Source: Clostridium bornimense (GTDB lineage: Bacteria; Bacillota; Clostridia; Clostridiales; Clostridiaceae). From it: DNA of 41,196 bases. The position numbers and the translations under genes were made by a program. The stretch covers positions 1 through 41,196 of the forward strand of contig NZ_JAHLOD010000028.1 of NCBI RefSeq assembly GCF_018917145.1. Reading direction: 5' to 3'. The notes beneath the pieces are model-generated. The model ran no database searches and had not been told where the DNA came from. It worked only from the letters and a program-made list of their open reading frames with translations. Of the stretch, positions 32,750 to 41,196 are shown piece after piece. Every line of letters starts with the position of its first letter. The stretch's first letter is position 1.

Positions 32750-33523
32750 TTAATATCCAAATACTATCGTTTTAATAACAGCAAAAAATTCTCGTATATA
32801 AAAGTTTACAGCTAATACTCTATGTCCAGGTGAAGGATATCCTAAACATTTAAAGCCAGCATCTTTTGCTAACATTTTCGCTCTATACATATGAAAATTA
32901 TTTGTAATAACAGTTATGGTAATATTCTTTTTATCACCAATTTCTTTGATTTTTCTTTTAGAAAACTTAAAATTCTCATATGTGTTCGTTGATTTGTTTT
33001 CTTCTATTATTAATTTTTCATCAACACCCTTAGTAACAAGATAATTCTTCATTGCTTCTGCCTCAGATAAATCTTCATCGGGTCCCTGTCCCCCTGATAC
33101 TATAATAGGTACTTCAGAATATAACTTATTGTATTCCACTGCTGAATCTAATCTACATCTTAATGCTGTAGTAATCCTACTACCTCTAAGCCCTGCTCCT
33201 AACACTATGACATAATCTGATTTTCCTTTATCTTGTACAAAACCATTGTATATTATTATACCTTCTACAAATACAAAAATGGCTATACAAATAACAACAA
33301 AAATACATACACCTCTTCTAATTATTTCAGGAAATTTACTAAATAAACTTACCTTTTTATCTGTAGGAATACTATTATAAATAATAAGTATCACTCCACC
33401 AATAAGAAAAGTTTCTGAAAAAGCTATTTTCCCATAAAAAAATCTTAAAATTAAATAATATATTACAAATATACTTCCTATCAATATAAGTAACTTATTT
33501 GTCAACTTTATTTTTCCTTTCAT
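32750..33523 (-). CDS. YdcF/SanA-like DUF218 membrane protein
   Basis: About 257 residues. Two or three N-terminal TM segments (about 8-25, 28-45 and 65-90), then a DUF218 Rossmann-like domain: 'YVIVLGAGLRGSRIT', 'PIIVSGGQGPDEDLSEAEAMKNYL', 'EENKSTNTYENFKFS', and 'VTNNFHMYRAK' with a conserved His. DUF218 proteins (YdcF, ElyC, SanA) are linked to envelope integrity in enterobacteria. The ATG at 33535 lies before the SD GGGGGA; the ATG at 33523 follows it and is chosen. Last gene of a four-gene signalling operon, nine or more bases after the kinase. Confidence 0.86.
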   Translation of the reverse strand: MKGKIKLTNKLLILIGSIFVIYYLILRFFYGKIAFSETFLIGGVILIIYNSIPTDKKVSLFSKFPEIIRRGVCIFVVICIAIFVFVEGIIIYNGFVQDKGKSDYVIVLGAGLRGSRITTALRCRLDSAVEYNKLYSEVPIIVSGGQGPDEDLSEAEAMKNYLVTKGVDEKLIIEENKSTNTYENFKFSKRKIKEIGDKKNITITVITNNFHMYRAKMLAKDAGFKCLGYPSPGHRVLAVNFYIREFFAVIKTIVFGY

Positions 33524-33544
33524 ATAATCCCCCATATAAATCCA

Positions 33545-35506
33545 TTAATAAAGTTCATATATATCTGAAAATTCAATATTAACTTTATCTATTGGTTTAC
33601 TATCTAAACTTACATTTCTTTCTTGATGTTCATCTCCAGTATATTTAACATTAGGAAGCTTAATTATAAATTCACTTCCCTCTCCTTCTTTTGATTTCAA
33701 ACTTATCTTTCCATTATGTAATTCTACAAGGGATTTAGTTAATGCTAGACCTATTCCACTTCCTTCGTTTCTTCTATTAAGTGACTTATCTACCTGTACA
33801 AATCGTTCAAAAATAACCTCTTTTACTTCTTCAGGAATTCCTATTCCATCATCTTTTATACTTATAGTCACAAACTTTTCATCTGCATCTAAAAATACAA
33901 ATATGTTACCTCCTCTATCTGTAAATTTAACAGCATTTGATAATAAATTCAATATAACACGTTCAATGCTATCTGTATCACATTTTATTTCTAATTCTTC
34001 AATATAAGTATCAAAAATTATATTTATATCTTTTTCTTCAACATACGGAATTACAGATAAAGCTATATTCTCTACTAAATTTACAATATCATAATTCATA
34101 AAGTTCATATTCATAACTCCTGAATCTAATTTAGCTATGTCAACCAAATTATTACATAATCTTATCATACGATAACAGTTTTGCTTTATTGTAAATTCAT
34201 ATTTATTATACATACTTATAAATCGTTCTTCATTATCATTAGAATTTTGTAACAATTGAATACAGGAATATATAATATTTATTGGGGTTCTAAGTTCATG
34301 TGATATATTAGCCAAAAACTGTATCCTTATCTTTTCCAGTTCTTTAATTTCATTATATTGCTTCTCTAATTTCTTTATCTTATCTCTAAAAGCATAATCT
34401 CTAGCTACAATAATTTTTTCCACTGAATCATATTTACTTATACTTTCATTAACTATGGTTTCTGTTACAAATGTACTATAATCCTTACATATCCATCTGT
34501 GCTCTACAAACTTTATTTCACCATTTTCATCACTTATTACCTCTCGTTCACTTTCAATAAAATCATAAATTTTTCTTCCTAAAACCTCTTCTTTTTTATA
34601 TCCAAGTTTTGACTCTACAACACCATTTATATAACTTATCTCTTCATCTTTTGTTACAGTTATTATCATCTCTTTAACATTTTCATTTATAGTATAAAAA
34701 AGAGATTCATTCCTTTTAGCCTCATTATATAGCTTTTCCTCATTTCTTACACTTCTTACAACATCCGCACACAATCCTATAAATAACATTATAAATCCTA
34801 TAAAAGTTATAAAATTACACTGCATTATTAGGTCTTCTATTTCAACAAATTTTGTTATATATAAAAACCTACGCATTATTAGAATTCCAATACTTGATGT
34901 AAAAATAGCATAAATTAATCTATTTTTTCTCAAAGCCATCTTGTACAATCTATATAATAGATAATAATAATAAATAATAGTTATAAAACCTATATACTTA
35001 TCAACTTCTGCATATACTTTTCCATATGTTATACTAACTTTTATATCGACTATCATCACTAATACAGATATTATTACATATATTATAGAAAATAACAATT
35101 TATTTTTTTCAATTTTATATATAAGTACCTTGTTACTCCTAATTGCAATTGACATCAATGCTATTCTAACAATAAAAGTAAATAAAACATGTATACCTTC
35201 AATATTAGCTATTCTTGTAGCATTTAATATAACATATTCCATCCATATCGATAAATATATAAATATTAATACAAAGAGTTCTGCTTCTTTATACACATAA
35301 TAATATAATAAACAAGCACTTATAGCTATTACCCCTACTACAATATTTACGCCATCAATATCTCCTAAAAGATCTAGTTTCCCTACATTTTTATACTCCC
35401 AGAAAAATAACCTCATAATTATACTATATATATATATAATTGCCATGGCAAATATAATATTTATTAATTTTTGAGTTCTTTTTTCATATTCACTTATAGC
35501 ATTCAT
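33545..35506 (-). CDS. Multi-TM PAS-containing sensor histidine kinase
   Basis: 653 residues. About eight hydrophobic segments in the first 250 residues (a MASE3-like membrane sensor, by shape). A PAS domain (about 265-372, 'NENVKEMIITVTKDEEISYINGVVESKLGY'), a coiled linker, DHp with His403 in 'FLANISHELRTPINI', and HATPase with 'NLLSNAVKFTDRGG', 'DDGIGIPEE' and 'GSGIGLALTKSL'. No receiver domain, and no response regulator is next door. It sits between two diguanylate cyclases upstream and a DUF218 protein downstream, so it may take part in c-di-GMP control (inference). Confidence 0.9.
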   Translation of the reverse strand: MNAISEYEKRTQKLINIIFAMAIIYIYSIIMRLFFWEYKNVGKLDLLGDIDGVNIVVGVIAISACLLYYYVYKEAELFVLIFIYLSIWMEYVILNATRIANIEGIHVLFTFIVRIALMSIAIRSNKVLIYKIEKNKLLFSIIYVIISVLVMIVDIKVSITYGKVYAEVDKYIGFITIIYYYYLLYRLYKMALRKNRLIYAIFTSSIGILIMRRFLYITKFVEIEDLIMQCNFITFIGFIMLFIGLCADVVRSVRNEEKLYNEAKRNESLFYTINENVKEMIITVTKDEEISYINGVVESKLGYKKEEVLGRKIYDFIESEREVISDENGEIKFVEHRWICKDYSTFVTETIVNESISKYDSVEKIIVARDYAFRDKIKKLEKQYNEIKELEKIRIQFLANISHELRTPINIIYSCIQLLQNSNDNEERFISMYNKYEFTIKQNCYRMIRLCNNLVDIAKLDSGVMNMNFMNYDIVNLVENIALSVIPYVEEKDINIIFDTYIEELEIKCDTDSIERVILNLLSNAVKFTDRGGNIFVFLDADEKFVTISIKDDGIGIPEEVKEVIFERFVQVDKSLNRRNEGSGIGLALTKSLVELHNGKISLKSKEGEGSEFIIKLPNVKYTGDEHQERNVSLDSKPIDKVNIEFSDIYELY

Positions 35507-35568
35507 TGCGTCCTCTTCCTTTGTTTAATAATAAAGTCTACAAAAATGACAATCACCGATCATAATTA

Positions 35569-37428
35569 TCAACGACTATCTGCTGTATGTATATATTTAT
35601 TTCTTCCATTATTTTTAGCTATGTATAAAGCCTCATCTGCAGATTTTATTAATTCTAGATAACTTTTAGCAGTTTTTTTTGTTGTTATTCCCATTGATAC
35701 TGTTAATAAATCACTTATTTCTGAGTACTTATGTTCTATTTTAGCCTCTTTAACTTTTAATAATATTTTCTTAGCTATCTCTATTGATTCATCATAACCT
35801 ATATCCTTAAGAATACATAAAAACTCTTCACCACCATATCTTATAGCTACCTTATTTCCATCATTACAAATACTATTTAAAATATTTCCTATACTTCTTA
35901 ATACATCATCGCCTTTTAAATGCCCATAATTGTCATTATATTTCTTGAAAAAATCTACATCTATCATAATAACAGATAAAACTCTATCTCTATAATCCTT
36001 TTTAGCTTCTTCCATCAATTTATCTAAAAATCGTCTATTATATATCCCCGTAACACCATCTATATTACGTATACCTGATAAAGTTTCTCTTATAGATATT
36101 AATCTAGATATTTCCTCATTCTTTGTATTAATATCATATTCTCTAAGTAGTATTTCAGTATAAAGATTACTTTGCCTTTCATGCCATTCCTTTTTTAAAC
36201 TTATATATTTCTTAAAAAATATACTAGCATTCTTTAAATCTCCTAACTTCTCATAATCCATAGATAACTTCTTATAATTATCCATTACATATCTATTACC
36301 TTTACTTATACTTTCTTTCAATAATAGATTATGAATTCTTATTGCCTCCTCATATTCCCCTAAGTAATACTTTATATCTCCCTTAATATTAAAAAAAGTA
36401 TACTCCATATTTTTAAATAAAGGTCTATCTTTTATATTATTATATACATTCAACATTTCTTCAAATAACGGCGTAACATTTTTATCATTATCACCTTTGT
36501 GCATTAAATATAAAATTTTACTATTTAACAATACTAACTTACCATGTTCATTTTCTAAAGAATATGTTGTGTTAATTAACCCTTCCATTTCCTTAATTAA
36601 GTCAGATGCCTTTTTGAAATTGCCCATCGCTAAATAAGATTCAATAATGTTCTCATATATAACACACTTAGTAAAATTATCAATGCAATTGAACTTTGTT
36701 TCACTTAATAAAGGTATTAATACCTCTAACTTATTTTCTTCATTTCCTTTTATCCTGTAAGATTCTCCTAAAGCAATACGAATTTTAATTTCCAATTGTA
36801 TGCTCTTTGTTTCTTCTGCAAACTTTAATGCTTGTGAAAGATAAAATATAGCACCAACAATATTATTGTATATATTATTGTATATATGTCCTATGATATA
36901 ATAATACTTTCCATTATTTTTAATATCATTCTTTTTTATTACTTCACGTGCCTTATCTAAATATTTATCAATATCTTCATGAAATCTACTATCTTTTGAT
37001 AATAACTCTAAGATTCTTAAATAGAAATCTAACAACTCATCTTTACTTTTTAACTTAATTAACTTTTCTTCCCCATTATTATACTTGTGAATAAAGTCTT
37101 TGCTATTGTAACAATAGAAATAACATTGTACTAAATATCCTTGTAAAATAGCATCATATTCTTCATCTACAACAGCACTTCTTTTCAATAATAATATAGA
37201 TTTCTCAATCTCTTTTTTTGATATCATATCTTCCCTTAAGATTAAATCTATTAATGATATTAAAAAATAACCTTTTGATTGATTATATAATAATTCACCT
37301 TCTTCTAAACTATTTATATATTCAATAGTTAAACTTTTCATTTCATTTAATTCTTTAAATCTTATTGGATATATATCAAATTTTCTTACTTTCTCAATAC
37401 AATTCTCTATAAATTTAATATCTACCAT
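35569..37428 (-). CDS. TPR-GGDEF diguanylate cyclase (second copy)
   Basis: 619 residues, cytoplasmic. Residues about 1-430 are helical TPR-like repeats, a coiled linker follows, and a GGDEF domain covers about 445-619. The active site is GGEEF at 532-536; the metal Asp is in 'MIDVDFFKKYNDNYGH'. The I-site Arg expected four residues before the Asp/Lys ahead of 'RYGGEEF' is absent ('DGNKVAIR'), so no product feedback is expected. It should make c-di-GMP from two GTP. The TPR part may sense a peptide or protein partner. It lies 44 bases after its paralogue. SD GGGTGG before the ATG. Confidence 0.9.
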   Translation of the reverse strand: MVDIKFIENCIEKVRKFDIYPIRFKELNEMKSLTIEYINSLEEGELLYNQSKGYFLISLIDLILREDMISKKEIEKSILLLKRSAVVDEEYDAILQGYLVQCYFYCYNSKDFIHKYNNGEEKLIKLKSKDELLDFYLRILELLSKDSRFHEDIDKYLDKAREVIKKNDIKNNGKYYYIIGHIYNNIYNNIVGAIFYLSQALKFAEETKSIQLEIKIRIALGESYRIKGNEENKLEVLIPLLSETKFNCIDNFTKCVIYENIIESYLAMGNFKKASDLIKEMEGLINTTYSLENEHGKLVLLNSKILYLMHKGDNDKNVTPLFEEMLNVYNNIKDRPLFKNMEYTFFNIKGDIKYYLGEYEEAIRIHNLLLKESISKGNRYVMDNYKKLSMDYEKLGDLKNASIFFKKYISLKKEWHERQSNLYTEILLREYDINTKNEEISRLISIRETLSGIRNIDGVTGIYNRRFLDKLMEEAKKDYRDRVLSVIMIDVDFFKKYNDNYGHLKGDDVLRSIGNILNSICNDGNKVAIRYGGEEFLCILKDIGYDESIEIAKKILLKVKEAKIEHKYSEISDLLTVSMGITTKKTAKSYLELIKSADEALYIAKNNGRNKYIHTADSR

Positions 37429-37472
37429 TATGCCACCCTAATCCCAATGATATTTTCTAAATATTTGATAAC

Positions 37473-39284
37473 CTATTCCAGTCTTTTTCTTTTAGCCTTA
37501 TATAATTCTTCATCAGCAATATTAATCATATTTATATAGTCATCCTTACTATTAATGATACCTTTTGTATCACCCATACTAATACTTATCCTATCACTAA
37601 CTAAAGAAAACCTATGCTCTATATTCAGATTATATATCTCACTTTCAATCCTCCTTTTAACTTCTTTTAAATAATTAGAATCTTCATTATATGATATTAT
37701 TAAGAACTCTTCTCCTCCATATCTTATAATTTTATCCTCATCAAGATTACAACACTTCTTAATAGTTCTTGCTACACTTTCTAAAACTTTATCACCCATT
37801 ATATGTCCATAATTATCATTGTACTTTTTAAAATAATCTATATCCATCATCATTATAGATACATAATGCCTACCACTATGCTTTTCTAGTAAATTATTAA
37901 GATATGTTCTATTATATATCTTCGTAAGTCCATCTATATATATCTCTTTTTTCATCATTCCATTAATATCATATAGTTCTTTTATCTTCTCTTCTTTAGA
38001 ATCCTTTTCAAAAACCTTATGCATATACTCAACATCCTGATATCTAGCTTCATTACTAAACAATTCATCATATTTTTTATAATACTCTAACGATTTATTA
38101 TAATCTCCTATAGCTTCATAACTTTCAGCTAACTTCTCATATAAATTTAGTTCAAATAATGATCCCCATATCTTACTTATCTCTATAGTATCTCTATATA
38201 CATCAATACCTTTTTTGTATTCCTCAAGTTTAAAATATATATCTCCTATCAACGTCCGTATATTATAATCAAAATGAGTAAATGCAAATGTTTTCTCATT
38301 GGCAAGATAAAGTTTTTCAGCTTTCCAAGCTTCTTCTAATGCTACTTCATAATTTTTGTCCCTTGTAAAACTTATCCTAGATCTTAAATAAAAAATCATA
38401 GCGTCCATACTATTTTTAATAAATTCACTAAGATTATCTATATTTTCCATAACATCTTTAAATAATCTATCTATGTTATCAAAATTTTCAGTATCTAAAT
38501 AACATTCAATTAGTGTCATTGTTGATGAAGATCTCAAATTTATATTCATGATATTTTTGTATTCGATATTATAAACTAATGGTTCCAAATATCGTATGGC
38601 TTCTTTACTTTTATGCAATCCATCATAATAACTTGTACTTATATAATATAAAACAATACATTTAACTTCTACTAATTCATATTTTTCCCCTATTTTTAAT
38701 GCCTTTAAAAAGCACTTCATTGCCTCTCTATAATCATCAAATATCTCTGTATATCTTGATCCTAAGATTATAAATAAATATCCATATTCCTTTTTTATAT
38801 TTTCATTAAGAAAATCTCTCATCCTATCCATTTCTTTTCTAAATAAATCTCTATCAAAATCTTCATATTTGTTCTTTAATATATTTTGGATATGTATTAT
38901 TAATGTTTCTTCTAATGTATATTTAAATTTAATTAAATTAAATGCTTTATCAAAATATTTTTTACTATTATGTATATCATTCTTCTTACTATATACAAGA
39001 GAAATAGAACTATAGGCTCTTGCTTGCCAAATCTCATCATTTATTGTCTTTGCTATGACAGCTACTTTTTCAAAACAATTTATAGCTTCTTCACCTTTCT
39101 CTAAAGATCTATATATCAATCCATTCAAATAATATATTTTTAATAATTCTTCTTCTTTATATTTACTTATATTTTTTATGCATTCTTCACATTGATTTTT
39201 TAAATTTCTAAGCTCATTTATATTTAATATAAACTTAGGTCTAACTTCTAACCCCTCTATATAATCATCTATATCTTTTATCAT
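37473..39284 (-). CDS. TPR-GGDEF diguanylate cyclase (first copy)
   Basis: 603 residues. TPR-like repeats (about 30-430; 'EEAINCFEKVAVIAKTINDEIWQARAYSS', 'REAMKCFLKALKIGE', 'NKSLEYYKKYDELF') are followed by a GGDEF domain (about 440-603). The active site is GGEEF at 523-527, with metal Asp in 'MMDIDYFKKYNDNYGHIMGD'. The I-site position reads 'LDED' rather than RxxD, so allosteric inhibition is probably lost. First gene of the operon with the second cyclase, the kinase and the DUF218 gene. Extended -10 promoter (TATAAT 39332-39327) and SD TTGGAG. Confidence 0.92.
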   Translation of the reverse strand: MIKDIDDYIEGLEVRPKFILNINELRNLKNQCEECIKNISKYKEEELLKIYYLNGLIYRSLEKGEEAINCFEKVAVIAKTINDEIWQARAYSSISLVYSKKNDIHNSKKYFDKAFNLIKFKYTLEETLIIHIQNILKNKYEDFDRDLFRKEMDRMRDFLNENIKKEYGYLFIILGSRYTEIFDDYREAMKCFLKALKIGEKYELVEVKCIVLYYISTSYYDGLHKSKEAIRYLEPLVYNIEYKNIMNINLRSSSTMTLIECYLDTENFDNIDRLFKDVMENIDNLSEFIKNSMDAMIFYLRSRISFTRDKNYEVALEEAWKAEKLYLANEKTFAFTHFDYNIRTLIGDIYFKLEEYKKGIDVYRDTIEISKIWGSLFELNLYEKLAESYEAIGDYNKSLEYYKKYDELFSNEARYQDVEYMHKVFEKDSKEEKIKELYDINGMMKKEIYIDGLTKIYNRTYLNNLLEKHSGRHYVSIMMMDIDYFKKYNDNYGHIMGDKVLESVARTIKKCCNLDEDKIIRYGGEEFLIISYNEDSNYLKEVKRRIESEIYNLNIEHRFSLVSDRISISMGDTKGIINSKDDYINMINIADEELYKAKRKRLE

Positions 39285-39326
39285 GTAACATCTCCAAATT
39301 AAAATACAATTTTAGCATTTTTTATT

Positions 39327-39337
39327 ATTATACCATA
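39327..39337 (-). promoter_or_regulatory. Extended -10 promoter of the GGDEF operon
   Basis: On the minus strand TATGGTATAAT (-10 TATAAT at 39332-39327), about 43 bases before the ATG; no good -35. Confidence 0.6.
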
Positions 39338-39404
39338 TTTTTAGTCGAAACTTGATGATATTTTGTATGGAAACTTTATATATTATAAATTTTTGAAACA
39401 AAAA

Positions 39405-39440
39405 TAAAAAAGTCTTGAGAATATTCTCAAGACTTTTTTT
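39405..39440. terminator. rRNA operon terminator
   Basis: A perfect 24-base palindrome at 39411-39434 (AGTCTTGAGAAT and its complement) is flanked by A6 and T6. It ends the leftward rRNA transcript just after 5S. Confidence 0.93.
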
Positions 39441-39443
39441 CCT

Positions 39444-39560
39444 TACCTGGCAACATCCTACTCTCCCACACAGTCTCCCGTGCAGTACCATCGGCCCTCT
39501 GAGGCTTAACCATCGTGTTCGGTATGGGAACGGGTGTATCCCTTAGAGGCATCATCACCA
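39444..39560 (-). rRNA. rrf: 5S ribosomal RNA
   Basis: About 117 bases. Minus strand begins TGGTGATGATGCC and contains CGATGGTACTGCACGGG near its 3' part, ending in GTTGCCAGG. The typical 5S pairing of the ends and 'CCGAACACGATGGTTAAGCC' are clear. Exact ends are estimated. Confidence 0.93.
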
Positions 39561-39618
39561 GATTGAAGAACTTATTGTTCTTTCAAAATTGCATGCTACA
39601 ATAAATTTTATATACATT
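39561..39618 (-). other. 23S-5S spacer
   Basis: 58 bases with a short GAAGAAC/GTTCTTTC pairing near 39565-39583, probably a processing stem. No tRNA gene. Confidence 0.6.

Positions 39619-41196
<1,578 letters not shown>

Noticed and set aside
39352-39380. Plus-strand TTGATG-17-TTTATA promoter-like sequence
   Set aside because: Would transcribe only antisense to the rRNA operon; AT-rich chance match.

Overview
The base composition (very AT-rich outside the rRNA), the clostridial ribosome-binding sites, a SpoIID/peptidoglycan-binding spore-type protein and the FeoAB, FruRKA and xylan-hydrolase genes point to a spore-forming Clostridium (sensu stricto, cluster I). I cannot name the species. I support 30 protein genes, 21 on the minus strand, plus the 3' end of an rRNA operon that enters from the right edge. 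The leftward rRNA operon suggests, by inference only, that the replication origin lies to the right.

Layout from the left. 1-236 is a non-coding edge with a leftward promoter and a folded leader. 237-5938 is a four-gene minus-strand operon: a membrane protein with a degenerate amidotransferase-like fold, an ABC ATPase, an ABC-2 permease and a DUF4175-like membrane/coiled-coil protein. Next come a trans-sulfuration enzyme under a strong promoter with a CymR-like palindrome, and a large SleC/SpoIID-like peptidoglycan-binding protein with a Cys/Lys/His-rich tail and a sigma-K-like promoter. A YhbD (DUF4004) and bactofilin pair follows, with two long palindromic operators. Then come feoAB, a divergent DtxR-family regulator sharing one palindromic iron-box-like site, and an unassigned helical protein.

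16110-19910 is the fructose operon fruR-fruK-fruA. It is preceded by a helically phased array of TTTTGATT repeats and bracketed by two nearly identical inverted hairpins. After it lie a small helical protein, a short L,D-transpeptidase, an anion-permease-like protein, and two secreted hemicellulases (GH43 and GH10) whose signal peptide and ricin-type lectin modules are almost identical. Then come a HAD phosphatase and a CNNM/CorC-type CBS protein.

29048-32626 is a two-component plus BcrAB-like ABC module of the peptide-antibiotic-response type, with 11-bp direct repeats upstream of the ABC genes. 32750-39284 is a putative signalling operon of two TPR-GGDEF proteins, a multi-TM PAS histidine kinase and a YdcF-like (DUF218) protein. 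39411-41196 holds a terminator, 5S rRNA and partial 23S rRNA, read leftward.

Several gene starts are moved inward from the longest reading frame because the Shine-Dalgarno sequence overlaps or lies inside the longer version; each is noted. The most unusual non-coding signals are the FruR array, the inverted hairpins around fru, a dispersed intergenic repeat family with short tandem tails, and the two bactofilin-operon palindromes. I found no tRNA, CRISPR array, transposase or prophage.
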